Shown here one piece after another: positions 44,402 to 54,605 of a DNA stretch of 64,000 bases. Both the position numbers and the translations under genes were made by a program. The notes below the pieces were generated by a model. The model had not been told where the DNA came from. It searched no databases and worked only from the letters and a program-made list of their open reading frames with translations. Numbering within the stretch: position 1 is the first letter of the stretch; each line of letters opens with the position of its first letter. The stretch comes from an uncultured Flavobacteriaceae bacterium (GTDB lineage: Bacteria > Bacteroidota > Bacteroidia > Flavobacteriales > Flavobacteriaceae): the NCBI GenBank assembly GCA_947500575.1, contig CANMSI010000006.1, positions 1 to 64,000 of the forward strand, read 5' to 3'.

Positions 44402-45381
44402 AAAGAATAGCAATTAATGGAATGGGACGTATTGGACGTGCCGCTTTGAAAATAATATTGGAAACTCCCGAATTGGAATTGGTAGCAGTGAATGATATTG
44501 CACTTATTGATAATATTCAATATTTGTTGCAATACGACAGTGTTCATGGTGCTTATAACAAAGAAGTTGTAGCGGCTAGTGATCATATGAAAGTAGGGGG
44601 TCATAAGATCAAATTTTTAAATGAACGAGACCCGCTAAAACTACCCTGGAAAGCATTGAATATAGATGTAGTAATAGAAAGCACTGGGATTTTTACGGAG
44701 TATGAAGATGCTAAAAAACATATTAAGGCAGGTGCTAAAACAGTCGTACTTTCCGGACCTTCTAAAAGTGCAGAGGTGCCTACAGTGGTGCATGGTGTAA
44801 ACAGCAAAGATGGAGAAGCACATATTTTTTCATGTGCCAGCTGTACTACCAATAATATAAGTCCTGTGATCGAAATAATTGGACGAAGAATTGGTATTAA
44901 AAAAGCAATTATGACCACGATTCATGCGGCTACTAGTTCTAATAGTGTAGTAGATTCGCCTTCTGCAAAGAATCCTCGTATGGGAAGGTCTGCTATTAAT
45001 AATATAATACCTACTACAACAGGAGCTGCTAAGGCAACTACAAAAGCACTACCCGAATACCAAAACAAATTTGATGGTATGGCGGTACGAGTCCCTATAG
45101 CTACGGGTTCTTTATCCGATATTACGATCGTTACAGAACGCCCAGTTACAGTAGAAGAAGTGAATAAGATATTAGAAGAAGAAGCAAATACGCCTCGTTA
45201 CAAAAAAGTATTGAAAGCTACTTTTGAACCTTTAGTTTCTACGGATATTATTAAGAGTCCATATGCCGCTGTGGCCGACTTGTCTCTTACAAAAGTGGTA
45301 GATGGAGACTTACTTAAAGTATTGGCTTGGTATGACAATGAATGGGGTTTTACAAATCAAATGATCCGGCAAATTCTGTAA
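44398..45381 (+). CDS. gap: type I glyceraldehyde-3-phosphate dehydrogenase
   Basis: The 327-residue enzyme oxidises glyceraldehyde 3-phosphate with NAD(P) in glycolysis. It has the nucleotide-binding NGMGRIGR, the catalytic Cys in ASCTTN, TTIHAATSSNSVVDSPS and a C-terminal AWYDNEWGF. The cofactor loop reads VAVNDIALIDNIQYLLQYDS and the next motif is SGPSKSAEVP rather than the commoner SAPSKD. It may therefore be a second GAPDH copy rather than the main glycolytic one, but this cannot be tested here. It overlaps the MOSC relic by 4 bp. Confidence 0.94.
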   Translation: MKRIAINGMGRIGRAALKIILETPELELVAVNDIALIDNIQYLLQYDSVHGAYNKEVVAASDHMKVGGHKIKFLNERDPLKLPWKALNIDVVIESTGIFTEYEDAKKHIKAGAKTVVLSGPSKSAEVPTVVHGVNSKDGEAHIFSCASCTTNNISPVIEIIGRRIGIKKAIMTTIHAATSSNSVVDSPSAKNPRMGRSAINNIIPTTTGAAKATTKALPEYQNKFDGMAVRVPIATGSLSDITIVTERPVTVEEVNKILEEEANTPRYKKVLKATFEPLVSTDIIKSPYAAVADLSLTKVVDGDLLKVLAWYDNEWGFTNQMIRQIL

Positions 45382-45392
45382 GAACTTTTTAG

Positions 45393-45422
45393 AAATCTCC
45401 TAATGCTAATTAGGAGATTTTT
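45393..45422 (+). terminator. terminator after gap, shared with the convergent gene
   Basis: AAATCTCCTAA and TTAGGAGATTT form an 11-bp stem with a 6-base loop and a T run, 12 bp after the gap stop codon. Confidence 0.88.
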
Positions 45423-45470
45423 CCTTTTATGGGTGCCAGTTTGCGTATAAAACAGATAAGCCCCTGTACT

Positions 45471-45917
45471 TTACATAGATAAATATGTAGTAACCCAAAC
45501 AAAAATGGAAGAAATTGTAATTCCAATAGTGTTGGCCCAAAAAGCTTTGGGTTTACTAATTTTTAGAAGATAGGTGGCTATGCTGCCTGCATAAACACCA
45601 GTTCCTGGAAGTGGAATCATTACAAAGAAGATGAGCCCCCAAAAACCGTACTTTTTAATTTTATTGGCAGAACCTACCTTCGCTCTTCGAGCTACATATA
45701 TGGCAGATTTCTTATAGAAATTCCAACGCAATAGGTATTTATTGATGTGCTCCAAAAAGAACATCATAATTGGAAAGACCAGTATGTTGGCTAAAAGACA
45801 GCAGACAAATACCAAATAGATATTGACTTTGTTGAGCATCCCATAGGGAATACCAACTTTTGCTTCTCCGAACGGAGAAATGCTCCAAAGCATCGCTATG
45901 ATTAAATCTTGAATCAA
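45471..45917 (-). CDS. small multidrug export / DedA-related membrane protein
   Basis: The 148-residue integral membrane protein has three to four hydrophobic segments. Features of the Sm_multidrug_ex family (PF06695) are SPFGEAKVGIPYGMLNKV near the start and FFVMIPLPGTGVYAGSIATYLL. The drug-export name comes from sequence family only; the transported substrate is unknown. It is monocistronic and convergent with gap. Confidence 0.85.
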   Translation of the reverse strand: MIQDLIIAMLWSISPFGEAKVGIPYGMLNKVNIYLVFVCCLLANILVFPIMMFFLEHINKYLLRWNFYKKSAIYVARRAKVGSANKIKKYGFWGLIFFVMIPLPGTGVYAGSIATYLLKISKPKAFWANTIGITISSIFVWVTTYLSM

Positions 45918-46266
45918 CTACTAAATTGTATAAAGTTCAAATGAAAATTTCTCAAAGATCAACGGATTATTTGAGATTTTAGTGCATATTACAGGACTTC
46001 AAATAATGGAGTCTAATGTCTATTAGGTTATAAGTTTAAGCGATTATCAATTAGATTTATAAAAACTGGTATACAATTGGTTGATCAATAATTTTTATAT
46101 CAAAAAGCAAAGATAGTTCTAACAAAAAGACCAAACAAGTAAGGCTTTGTAGAATTAGAATGAATTTCTAGTAAAGACGGTTTAGATGGGTGGTGATCTT
46201 TACAGATGTATGGATCATTACTAATGCTTTTTTACAGCCATTTTTGTAAAGACAATGATTAGATTT
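45918..46266. other. intergenic stretch with no identified feature
   Basis: About 350 bp of AT-rich sequence lie between the start of the small membrane protein gene and the end of the MepB gene. I see no ORF with support, no convincing hairpin terminator and no clear promoter. It must contain the leader and promoter of the gene that starts at 45917. Confidence 0.6.
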
Positions 46267-46761
46267 TTAATTCGCATCATACAATTCCTTTATTTTTTTA
46301 AAATTAGCCATTTTACCAATTTCATAAAAATAGTTCAATTGCCATTTTTGAGTTCGTTCTGCTTGTTTATTTTTTACAATATCCCAATTCGGATACACTC
46401 TAAATGCTCTTTTTCCATTTTTTTTAACCGTCGAAATAATTCCTTTTTTAATCAGCACTGATTTAGGAAAAACAAATTGTCCAAACCTATTTTTAGTTCG
46501 AACGTTAACGGTATAGAAATCAATTGGGTCAACTTCGTTAAAAGGCTCAATGGGTCCATTTCCTTTTCGTTTCCAAAAGGTCACAAATTGCCCAGCTTTC
46601 TTTGGAGTAATTTTGGCGTTTCTGCTTAAAATTTTTCTTCCACTCAATTCAAATCTGCAGGCGTTGTACGCAGTACTTTCAGTTTCAAGTTTGAAGTTAG
46701 AAATCTCAAGAGCGCATTTATCGTAAATTTCCGTTTTGATTTGGTGCAGATTCGTATCCAT
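46267..46761 (-). CDS. MepB-family protein
   Basis: The 164-residue soluble protein shows the MepB features ESTAYNACRFELSGRKILSRNAKITPKKAGQFVTFWKR and a later FPKSVLIKKGIIS with KRAFRVYPNWD. MepB was named from the Staphylococcus mepRAB region; its biochemical role is unknown. No mepA/mepR partner is adjacent. Confidence 0.9.
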   Translation of the reverse strand: MDTNLHQIKTEIYDKCALEISNFKLETESTAYNACRFELSGRKILSRNAKITPKKAGQFVTFWKRKGNGPIEPFNEVDPIDFYTVNVRTKNRFGQFVFPKSVLIKKGIISTVKKNGKRAFRVYPNWDIVKNKQAERTQKWQLNYFYEIGKMANFKKIKELYDAN

Positions 46762-46913
46762 CTATTTTCTTTGTTAATGATTGAGCAAGCTTTTTTGTAA
46801 GTTAGTTGCAAGGAAATTGCTATGGTTTATGGCTTGAATCATTACTCTATAAAAGTAATTAAATCAACGTAAATGATTAAAAAAGAAAAAGGTAAATTAC
46901 TATATCTGAACGA

Positions 46914-46943
46914 AAAAAGCCAAGATTTAAAATCTTGGCTTTT
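46914..46943 (-). terminator. terminator downstream of the tRNA genes
   Basis: GCCAAGATT and AATCTTGGC make a 9-bp stem with a 3-base loop, extended by A/T pairs, with a T run on the minus strand. It lies just after the tRNA-Leu 3' end. Confidence 0.88.
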
Positions 46944-46949
46944 CCTTTG

Positions 46950-47033
46950 TACTCGAGATGGGACTTGAACCCATACGGACTAATGTCCATTGGATTTTAA
47001 GTCCAACGTGTCTACCAATTCCACCACTCGAGC
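46950..47033 (-). tRNA. tRNA-Leu (TAA)
   Basis: On the minus strand the sequence starts GCTCGAG and ends CTCGAGT plus a discriminator A, giving the acceptor stem. The D-arm (TGGTGGAATTGGTAGACAC), an anticodon loop with TAA between GTTGGACT and AATCCAAC, a long variable arm and GGTTCAAGTCC are all present. The long variable arm fits class II tRNA-Leu. Confidence 0.95.
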
Positions 47034-47079
47034 CTCATACTGTTTCGATAAACAGTCAATTGGTATTAAAATTATAATG

Positions 47080-47151
47080 AGCGAAAAATGGGATTCGAAC
47101 CCACGACCTCCACCTTGGCAAGGTGATGCTCTACCCCTGAGCTACTTTCGC
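47080..47151 (-). tRNA. tRNA-Gly (GCC)
   Basis: On the minus strand GCGAAAG pairs with the terminal stem ending TTTCGC and discriminator T. AGCTCAGGGGTAGAGC is the D-arm, CACCTTGCCAAGGTG gives anticodon GCC, and GGTTCGAATCC is the T-arm. It lies about 45 bp upstream of tRNA-Leu and is probably co-transcribed with it. Confidence 0.96.
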
Positions 47152-47371
47152 ATGTAATATGAACGTAAGCATCTTTAACCGATGCGGATGCAAATTTAAT
47201 ACAATTCTATAAAAGGCAAAGCAATTTTGTTTAAAAAAGGCGGTAAAAATGGGTTTTCTTTTGCTTAGAAGAGTGCAGTGGCGAAGTGCACTTCTTTATT
47301 TATTCACCTAATCTCCTGTATTCTATTAAATTAGTGGGTATGGAAACAAAAAGCGCTACTTGAAAAATAAT

Positions 47372-49993
47372 TTAGGATGATGCTTGCTTCTTTTTGCTCA
47401 GCATTCTTTTAATCTCGTTGAGTTTCATCAAAGCCTCTACAGGAGTAAGGGTGTCGATATCTAGGTGTATAATTTCTTCTTTGATTTGCTCTAATAGGGG
47501 ATCGTCTAGATGAAAGAAACTCAATTGCATTTCGTTCTGCGCCAATTGAAGTTTATCCGTAAGTTCTTCACCGGAGTGCGATTTTTCAAGCTTTTTGAGA
47601 ATAGCATTGGCTTTGTGAATTACTTGTTGAGGCATCCCCGCCATTTTTGCAACATGGATTCCAAAACTGTGTTCACTACCTCCAGCACTTAACTTTCTTA
47701 AAAAGAGCACCTTGTCTTTTAATTCCTTTACTGCTACATTATAATTTTTAATTCGCTCAAAGGTGCTTGCCATTTCGTTAAGCTCATGATAATGTGTTGC
47801 AAATAGGGTTTTGGCTTTTGCAGGGTGTTCATGCAGGTATTCAGAGATAGCCCAAGCAATGGAAATACCATCATACGTGCTGGTGCCTCTTCCAATTTCA
47901 TCTAGTAAAACCAAACTGCGCTCTGAAAGATTATTTAAAATAGAGGCGGTTTCATTCATTTCTACCATAAAAGTAGATTCACCCATGGATATATTATCAC
48001 TGGCTCCTACTCGTGTAAATATTTTGTCTACATATCCTATTCTGGCTGCTTCGGCAGGTACAAAACTTCCCATTTGAGCCAACAAAACAATTAAGGCCGT
48101 TTGTCTCAAAATGGCAGACTTACCACTCATATTGGGGCCAGTGATCATAATAATTTGTTGCTCGGTTCTATTCAGAATAACATCGTTTGGTACATAAGCC
48201 TCCCCAATGGGGAGCTGTTTTTCTATAACGGGATGCCTTCCATTTGTAATCTCAATATCAGTAGATTCATCCAGTACAGGAGCTACATAATGATGCTCAT
48301 TTGCTAGTTGTGTAAATCCACAAAGGCAATCTAGGGTAGCAATGCGTTCGGCATTTTGTTGCACGGGAGCAATATATTCTTGCATCCATACCAATAGCTG
48401 CGAGAATAGCTGTTGTTCCAAACTTAATATTCTTTCTTCGGCACCTAGAATTTTAGCCTCGTAGGTTTTGAGTTCTTCTGTAATATAACGTTCTGCATTC
48501 ACCAAAGTTTGCTTACGTGTCCACTCTTCCGGAACCTTGTCTTTGTGGGTGTTTCTAACTTCAATATAGTATCCAAAAACATTGTTTGATGCTATTTTGA
48601 GCGAAGTAATGCCTGTGCGTTCTGCTTCACGCTCTAACATTTTGTCTAGATAATCCTTACCAGAAAATGCCAACCCTCTAAGTTCATCCAATTCTTTAGA
48701 ATATCCTTCAGCGATAGTACTTCCTTTTAAAAGGTTTACTGGCGCATCTTCCTTAATCATTTCTTTGATCTTCTCTCGAAGCGAATCACAAGCATGTAGT
48801 TGGTTTCCTAGATCTTTTAAGGCTTTATTAGTGCTTTGGGAAGCCAGTTGTTTGATAGGGATAATGGCTTCTAGGGAATTTTTAAGTCGTACAACTTCTC
48901 TAGGGCTTATTTTACCAGTCGCAACTTTAGAAATAAGCCGTTCTAGGTCCCCAATTTGTTTAATCCATTGTTGTAGTTTTGGTAAGGCTTCTTCGTCCTC
49001 TATGAGCGAACTAATAACCTGATGGCGTTCCTGTATTTTGGAAAGCTGTTTTAGGGGTAATGCTAACCATCGTTTAAGCATTCTCCCACCCATAGGAGAA
49101 ATAGTTTTGTCAATAACATCTATAAGGGTTACAGCATGTAGATTGGTAGAAGCATAAAGTTCTAAGTTTCGTATGGTGAATCGGTCCATCCACACATATT
49201 CTTCTTCAGCAATACGTTGAATGCGATTAATATGCCCTAATTGTCTGTGCTGAGTTTCGGAGAGATAATGTAAAACAACCCCTGAAGCAATTATTCCTTG
49301 TTGTAAATGAGCAACTCCAAAGCCCTTTAGTGTAGCTGTTTTAAAATGCCCCGTTAGTGTTTCAAGCGCATAGTCTTCTTGAAAGATCCAATCTTCCATA
49401 AAAAAGGTGTGCAACCGATCTCCGAAAATTTCTAAAAATTCTTTTTTATGACTTTTAGAGACCAAAACCTCATTAGGTCCTAAGTTTTGGAGAAGTTTAT
49501 CTATTTGTTCTTCGTTGCCCTCGGCGGTCAAAAATTCTCCAGTTGAAATATCTAGGAAAGCAACTCCTAATTGTTTTCTGCCAAAATGCAGGGCACACAA
49601 AAAGTTATTGGTTTTAGCATGTAAAATATCGTCGTTAAAGGCAACACCGGGAGTCACAAGTTCTGTAACACCTCGCTTTACAATTGTTTTAGTTTGTTTA
49701 GGGTCTTCTAACTGATCGCATATTGCTACGCGCTGCCCAGCTTTGACTAATTTTGGCAAATACGTGTTTAAAGAGTGGTGTGGAAAACCTGCCAGTTCTG
49801 TCTTGTCTCCTCCATTATTTCGATGGGTAAGAATAATGCCTAATATTTGAGATGCCTTAATCGCATCTTCTCCAAAGGTTTCATAAAAATCACCTACGCG
49901 AAATAACAACAAAGCATCAGGATATTTAGTCTTGATGGTATTGTATTGCTTCATTAAAGGAGTTACCTTTTTTGTTTTTTTACTGGTAGACAA
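47372..49993 (-). CDS. mutS: DNA mismatch repair protein MutS
   Basis: MutS recognises mismatches and starts repair with MutL. The 873-residue protein has the N-terminal mismatch-binding motif [19 protein letters not shown] (GxFYE type, Phe and Glu present), the connector and lever domains, the ATPase Walker [11 protein letters not shown], and the late GESTFMVEM and [13 protein letters not shown] motifs. Length is normal for MutS1. Confidence 0.97.
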   Translation of the reverse strand: MSTSKKTKKVTPLMKQYNTIKTKYPDALLLFRVGDFYETFGEDAIKASQILGIILTHRNNGGDKTELAGFPHHSLNTYLPKLVKAGQRVAICDQLEDPKQTKTIVKRGVTELVTPGVAFNDDILHAKTNNFLCALHFGRKQLGVAFLDISTGEFLTAEGNEEQIDKLLQNLGPNEVLVSKSHKKEFLEIFGDRLHTFFMEDWIFQEDYALETLTGHFKTATLKGFGVAHLQQGIIASGVVLHYLSETQHRQLGHINRIQRIAEEEYVWMDRFTIRNLELYASTNLHAVTLIDVIDKTISPMGGRMLKRWLALPLKQLSKIQERHQVISSLIEDEEALPKLQQWIKQIGDLERLISKVATGKISPREVVRLKNSLEAIIPIKQLASQSTNKALKDLGNQLHACDSLREKIKEMIKEDAPVNLLKGSTIAEGYSKELDELRGLAFSGKDYLDKMLEREAERTGITSLKIASNNVFGYYIEVRNTHKDKVPEEWTRKQTLVNAERYITEELKTYEAKILGAEERILSLEQQLFSQLLVWMQEYIAPVQQNAERIATLDCLCGFTQLANEHHYVAPVLDESTDIEITNGRHPVIEKQLPIGEAYVPNDVILNRTEQQIIMITGPNMSGKSAILRQTALIVLLAQMGSFVPAEAARIGYVDKIFTRVGASDNISMGESTFMVEMNETASILNNLSERSLVLLDEIGRGTSTYDGISIAWAISEYLHEHPAKAKTLFATHYHELNEMASTFERIKNYNVAVKELKDKVLFLRKLSAGGSEHSFGIHVAKMAGMPQQVIHKANAILKKLEKSHSGEELTDKLQLAQNEMQLSFFHLDDPLLEQIKEEIIHLDIDTLTPVEALMKLNEIKRMLSKKKQASS

Positions 49994-50142
49994 AAGCGAT
50001 TTATTAGTTTATTTTTGTAACAGTATTGCTAAAAACGAAAATAGTATTTTCCGATAGGAAAGTAAACCTTTGTTGATATTTCAGGATAACTTTGCAATCC
50101 CTAAAATAGATAAGGTTATTTCAAAAGTTTTAAATAACACCC

Positions 50143-50676
50143 ATGCGCAAATTAAAGAACAGTGAGTTAGATAGATTAACAGTCGATGAATTTAAAGGAG
50201 CGACTAAAACACCCATTGTGATTGTACTAGATAATATAAGAAGCCTCAATAATATTGGCTCGGTATTTAGAACTGCAGATGCGTTTTTAATTGAAAAGAT
50301 TTATTTAGTTGGGATCACTGCACAACCTCCACACAAAGACATTCATAAAACGGCTTTGGGTGCCACAGATAGTGTTGCATGGGAGTATAGGGAAAATGGA
50401 TTAGACCTCCTTCAGGAATTGCAAACACAAAACTATGAGCTAATAGCAATAGAGCAGACAGAAAATGCACAAATGTTGCAAGATTTTAAAGCATTGGATA
50501 CTCAAAAATATGCGGTGGTCTTTGGAAATGAGGTCAAAGGAGTAGCTCAAGAAATAGTTTCTGCCTGCAATACTATTATCGAAATTCCTCAGTACGGCAC
50601 CAAACATTCTTTAAACATCTCTGTAACCGTAGGAATGGTTATCTGGGATTTATGGTCCAAATTAAACGCTAGATGA
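50143..50676 (+). CDS. SpoU/TrmH-family RNA methyltransferase
   Basis: The 177-residue SPOUT methyltransferase would 2'-O-methylate tRNA or rRNA. It has motif 1 NIGSVFRTADAF, motif 2 VFGNEVKGV and motif 3 IEIPQYGTKHSLNISVTVGMVIWDL, which forms the SAM-binding knot. The short size indicates a minimal TrmH-like enzyme; the target nucleotide cannot be told from sequence. It is divergent from mutS. Confidence 0.93.
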   Translation: MRKLKNSELDRLTVDEFKGATKTPIVIVLDNIRSLNNIGSVFRTADAFLIEKIYLVGITAQPPHKDIHKTALGATDSVAWEYRENGLDLLQELQTQNYELIAIEQTENAQMLQDFKALDTQKYAVVFGNEVKGVAQEIVSACNTIIEIPQYGTKHSLNISVTVGMVIWDLWSKLNAR

Positions 50677-50709
50677 TCTCCTTATGTTTCTAAAGATGAC
50701 TTAAAAAAT

Positions 50710-50738
50710 AAAACCCTAACAATGCTTGTCAGGGTTTT
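50710..50738 (+). terminator. terminator after the SpoU methyltransferase
   Basis: AAAACCCT and AGGGTTTT form an 8-bp stem with a 13-base loop, 33 bp after the gene. The stem ends in T residues. It may serve both convergent genes. Confidence 0.7.
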
Positions 50739-50830
50739 GAAAATATAAAAATTGAGTTAGTTAGTTCGCTAGTAGCAACCGCAATTAAGTAATTCCATGA
50801 CATTTATGCAAGAAAAGTGTGAAAATTATC

Positions 50831-51976
50831 TTAAAAAGTTAATTGGGCAGCAAATTTTTGAATTTCATCGAGGATAAATTCATAGTCTTCGTTATTCTTA
50901 ACAAAATCTAAGTTGGAAACATCGATTACCAAATTGTTTTGTTCAGGATAACTTTTAATAAAATCAAAATAGCCACGGTTAATTTTTTCAAGGTATTCTG
51001 GTGCTATATTCTGCTCGTAGTCTCGCCCTCTTTTTTTAATGTTTTGCAATAACCGATCTGTATTTTGATAGAGGTATACATAAATCTTGGGCTTTTTCAC
51101 CTCCTGATACATAAAATTGAACACCTTTCTATAAAGGGCAAATTCTTCTTTCTGCAACGTAATTTGAGCAAAAATCAAAGATTTATAGATGTCATAATCG
51201 CTCACCATAAAAGTTTTAAAAAGATCAAATTGCGAAGTGTCATCCGTAAACTGCTGGTAACGGTCTGCTAAAAACGACATTTCTAATGGGAATGCATACC
51301 TCCCTTGATCTTCATAGAATTTAGGTAGGAATGGGTTATCCGCAAAGCGTTCTAAGACTAGTTTCGCATTGAATTCTTCTGCAATTTTTCTTGCAAGCGT
51401 TGTTTTTCCAGCACCGATATTTCCTTCTATAGCCAAAAAGTTAAGACCCGAAAAGAGTGCAGATCTATTTTTAAATAAGCGGTGTTTTGTTCTTTCTACC
51501 GAACTCTTATCTCTACATTCTTGTACCAAGTTTCTAGTATCCTTAATAAGAATGGGGTGATAGAACTGTGGTGCAATTTCTGCAAGTGGTTTTAGAACAA
51601 ATTTACGTAAGTGCAATTGTGGGTGAGGAAGTGTCAAAGATTCACTTTCAATAATCTCAAAATCGTAATATAAGATATCAATGTCAATGCTTCTAGCCGC
51701 ATAACCATCTGTTTGAGATCTTTCTCTTCCCAATTCTTTTTCAACTGAAAGAACAGTTTCTAACAATTGTTGAGGGGGTAATATGGTTTCTAAAGAGAGG
51801 CATACGTTTAAAAAATCAGCTGATTCAAAACCCCACGCAGCACTTTCATAAACATTGGAAATACGAATAATATCACCTGCTTTTTTCTGTAATAAGAAAA
51901 TAGCTTGTTGTAAATGATGAGGTCTATCACCTAAATTACTGCCAAGGGAAAGATATGAGGTTTTCTTTTGATCCAT
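50831..51976 (-). CDS. folK: FolK - deoxynucleoside kinase fusion protein
   Basis: From the ATG at 51976 the protein has 381 residues; a longer in-frame start at 52030 would add 18 hydrophobic residues before SYLSLGSNLGDR and is unlikely. The N-terminal half is 2-amino-4-hydroxy-6-hydroxymethyldihydropteridine pyrophosphokinase (folate pathway), with LSLGSNLGDRP and RSIDIDILYYD. The C-terminal half (from about residue 170) is a deoxynucleoside kinase with P-loop EGNIGAGKT, ERF and KRGRDYEQ. It joins folate and DNA-precursor metabolism; this fusion is known in Flavobacteriia. Confidence 0.93.
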   Translation of the reverse strand: MDQKKTSYLSLGSNLGDRPHHLQQAIFLLQKKAGDIIRISNVYESAAWGFESADFLNVCLSLETILPPQQLLETVLSVEKELGRERSQTDGYAARSIDIDILYYDFEIIESESLTLPHPQLHLRKFVLKPLAEIAPQFYHPILIKDTRNLVQECRDKSSVERTKHRLFKNRSALFSGLNFLAIEGNIGAGKTTLARKIAEEFNAKLVLERFADNPFLPKFYEDQGRYAFPLEMSFLADRYQQFTDDTSQFDLFKTFMVSDYDIYKSLIFAQITLQKEEFALYRKVFNFMYQEVKKPKIYVYLYQNTDRLLQNIKKRGRDYEQNIAPEYLEKINRGYFDFIKSYPEQNNLVIDVSNLDFVKNNEDYEFILDEIQKFAAQLTF

Positions 51977-52047
51977 AGTGGTAAAACAAAATAAATAAAC
52001 AAAAAGGAGTTCACCTATAAATGTTAACAAATAACTACAACATTAGT

Positions 52048-52055
52048 TATCTTTG
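52048..52055 (+). promoter_or_regulatory. TATCTTTG -7 element upstream of sppA
   Basis: TATCTTTG matches the Bacteroidota -7 consensus and lies 26 bp before the sppA ATG. No good -33 TTG is seen at the expected spacing. Confidence 0.45.
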
Positions 52056-52081
52056 TTCTTTGTATGTAACTAATAAGATAG

Positions 52082-53842
52082 ATGAAGTTTTTAAGAAATT
52101 TATTGGCAGCTATTGTGGGTTGTCTTATCGCTTTTGGTATTCTCTTTATAATGTTTTTAATTTTTGCTAGTCTGGCAGGTAGCTCGGATAGTGCTGTTCG
52201 AGTGAAAGAGAATTCTATTTTAGAATTAAGCATCCCAAGACCTGTTCAAGACTATGTGGGTACAAATGATACCAGTCCTTTTGGTGGATTGTTTAATGAA
52301 GCCCAAGGCCTAGATGAAATTATACATGCCATTACCATCGCGAAAGACGATGACAAAATAAAAGGAATAAGCATCAATAATAATTTTTTAATCGCTGGCT
52401 GGTCGCAAACACAGGCAATCAGAAAGGCGTTAAAAGCATTTCAAGAAAATGATAAATTCATCTATGCTTATGCAGATTTTTATCTTCAGAAAGACTACTA
52501 TTTGGCGAGTGTTGCAGATAGCGTTTATCTTAATCCAGTGGGGGCAATGGATTTTAAAGGGCTTGCCACCGAAATTTTATTTTACAAGGATTTACAGGAG
52601 AAAACTGGGGTGAAGATGGAGGTGATTCGTCATGGGAAGTATAAAAGTGCAGTAGAACCGTATCTCTCTAACGAAATGAGTGAGGCCAATAGAACTCAAA
52701 TAAAAGAATTAATTAAAAGTATTTGGGATGTAATGGTAGCGGATATTGCTGCTGGTAGAAATATATCGGAAGAAAACCTCAATACTATTGCGGATACGCT
52801 GGGTGGAAGAACACCGTCTTATGCGAAAACTACCGGACTTATAGATGATGTTGTTTTTTATGATCAGTACGAGGATCAACTCCGAAAAGCAGCCAATACA
52901 GATGAGGACGATGCCATTAACTACGTAAGTCTAGGAGATTATATGGATTATGCCAATACAAAAAAAATTCGTAAAGGAGATGATAAGATTGCAGTGATTT
53001 ATGCTCAGGGAGAAATCTTATATGGTGAAGGTGGTCCCACCATTATTGGACAGGGAATTATAAACAAAGCTTTAATTAAAGCTAGGGAAGATGATGATGT
53101 AAAAGCAATTGTTTTACGTGTAAATTCCCCAGGAGGAAGTGCCTTAACTTCTGACATAATTTGGAGAGAAGTAGCGCTAACCAAGCAGAAAAAGCCCGTG
53201 GTAGTTTCTATGGGAGACGTAGCCGCCTCCGGAGGGTATTATATTGCAGTAGGAGCCGATAAGATTTTTGCAGAACCGACTACCATTACGGGTTCTATTG
53301 GTGTTTTTGGCACCATTCCCAATGCTAGTGAATTAGCGGAGGATATAGGTATCAATGCAGAACAGGTAGGAACCAATGAAAATTCAGTAGATTATTCTTT
53401 ATTTGAACCAATGAGTCCTGGTTTCCGAAGTTTTGTAAAAGAGGGGATAGAAGAAACCTATGATACTTTTTTACAAAGGGTAGCCCAAGGAAGAAATATT
53501 ACCATAGCAGAAGCAGATAGTATGGGGCAAGGAAGAGTATGGAGCGGAGTAGATGCTAAGCGTATTGGGCTTATTGATGAACTTGGGGGTTTGGATGATG
53601 CGATAGCGGCTGCAGCGGAGCTTGCAGATACAGAATCTTTTAGTATTCGTAAGTATCCGAAGTACAAATCAGGTTTTGAAAAGTTAATGGAAGATTTGGG
53701 AAGCGCAAATAGCAAAAGTCAGCAAGCATTTATTCAAGAAGAGATTGGTATGGAAACCTACATGCTTCTGAAAGAAATAAAATCAGCTTTGGAACAAGAA
53801 GGGATCCAAGCTAGAATGCCTTTTGCTTTACAAATTAAATAG
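52082..53842 (+). CDS. sppA: signal peptide peptidase SppA, 67K type
   Basis: SppA degrades signal peptides left in the inner membrane. The 586-residue protein has an N-terminal transmembrane helix (about 5-28) and the two tandem halves of the 67K type. The general base Lys lies in HGKYKSAVEPY (first half), and the nucleophile Ser in DVAASGGYYIAVGADKI (second half). Length is normal. Its stop is 6 bp before the next ATG. Confidence 0.95.
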   Translation: MKFLRNLLAAIVGCLIAFGILFIMFLIFASLAGSSDSAVRVKENSILELSIPRPVQDYVGTNDTSPFGGLFNEAQGLDEIIHAITIAKDDDKIKGISINNNFLIAGWSQTQAIRKALKAFQENDKFIYAYADFYLQKDYYLASVADSVYLNPVGAMDFKGLATEILFYKDLQEKTGVKMEVIRHGKYKSAVEPYLSNEMSEANRTQIKELIKSIWDVMVADIAAGRNISEENLNTIADTLGGRTPSYAKTTGLIDDVVFYDQYEDQLRKAANTDEDDAINYVSLGDYMDYANTKKIRKGDDKIAVIYAQGEILYGEGGPTIIGQGIINKALIKAREDDDVKAIVLRVNSPGGSALTSDIIWREVALTKQKKPVVVSMGDVAASGGYYIAVGADKIFAEPTTITGSIGVFGTIPNASELAEDIGINAEQVGTNENSVDYSLFEPMSPGFRSFVKEGIEETYDTFLQRVAQGRNITIAEADSMGQGRVWSGVDAKRIGLIDELGGLDDAIAAAAELADTESFSIRKYPKYKSGFEKLMEDLGSANSKSQQAFIQEEIGMETYMLLKEIKSALEQEGIQARMPFALQIK

Positions 53843-53847
53843 TGTAA

Positions 53848-54558
53848 ATGACGCCAAAGGATAAAAAACTTGCGTACACCATATACCTATATTTAGGGGC
53901 TTTGTTTATCACTTCTTTGGTGGTGTCAAACCTTATTTTTCAAAAGTTTTTTTATTGGAATCCTTTTGGAGACGTCACTATTTTTGGTGCTCCAATTTTT
54001 GAGTTATCCGTAGGTATTTTACCTTACCCGCTCACCTTTTTAATTACAGACCTAATTTCAGAGATTTTTGGAAAACGTAAAGCAAATCAGATTGTTACGG
54101 CAGGTATTTTTGCATCTGTCTTTTCTATGGGCATTATCTTGCTTGCAAATGTTGCTCCTGCTATTGAAAGCTCACCTGTAAACGATGCGATTTTTGAAAA
54201 GGTATTTGCTTTATCTCCTATAGCTGTATTGGCTTCCATGTTGGCATATCTTCTTGCTCAATATGTAGATATTGCTATTTACCATTTTTGGAAGCGAATT
54301 ACCAATGGCAAACATTTATGGCTACGTAATAACTTTTCTACCTTTTTATCTCAATTTATAGATACGTTTACTGTTGTATTATTACTATGCGTTTTTAAGG
54401 TACTTCCATGGAACCTTTTTTATGGATTAGTTATCAGCGGATTTATTTTTAAGATAATTATAGCATTTCTAGACACCCCTTTACTGTATTTGTTCGTATA
54501 TATCTTAAGAAAGCGGTTTAAACTAACTGCGGGGCAAGAAATAGCCCTTGAGGCATAA
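53848..54558 (+). CDS. queuosine precursor transporter (YhhQ family)
   Basis: The 236-residue protein has about six transmembrane helices and the family features VSNLIFQKFF, YPLTFLITDLISEIFGKRKANQIVTAGIFA and AYLLAQYVDIAIYHFWKRIT. YhhQ-family proteins import 7-cyano-7-deazaguanine for tRNA queuosine synthesis. It follows sppA closely and probably shares its transcript. Confidence 0.92.
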   Translation: MTPKDKKLAYTIYLYLGALFITSLVVSNLIFQKFFYWNPFGDVTIFGAPIFELSVGILPYPLTFLITDLISEIFGKRKANQIVTAGIFASVFSMGIILLANVAPAIESSPVNDAIFEKVFALSPIAVLASMLAYLLAQYVDIAIYHFWKRITNGKHLWLRNNFSTFLSQFIDTFTVVLLLCVFKVLPWNLFYGLVISGFIFKIIIAFLDTPLLYLFVYILRKRFKLTAGQEIALEA

Positions 54559-54605
54559 TAATTGCCGCTTTTTTTAGTTCATAACCACGAATACATTTCC
54601 CCGAT

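Noticed and set aside
47268-47302. Imperfect AGAAG-GTGCA / TGCAC-TTCT repeat between tRNA-Gly and mutS
   Set aside because: The stem is bulged and no T run follows on the minus strand, so a mutS terminator is not supported.
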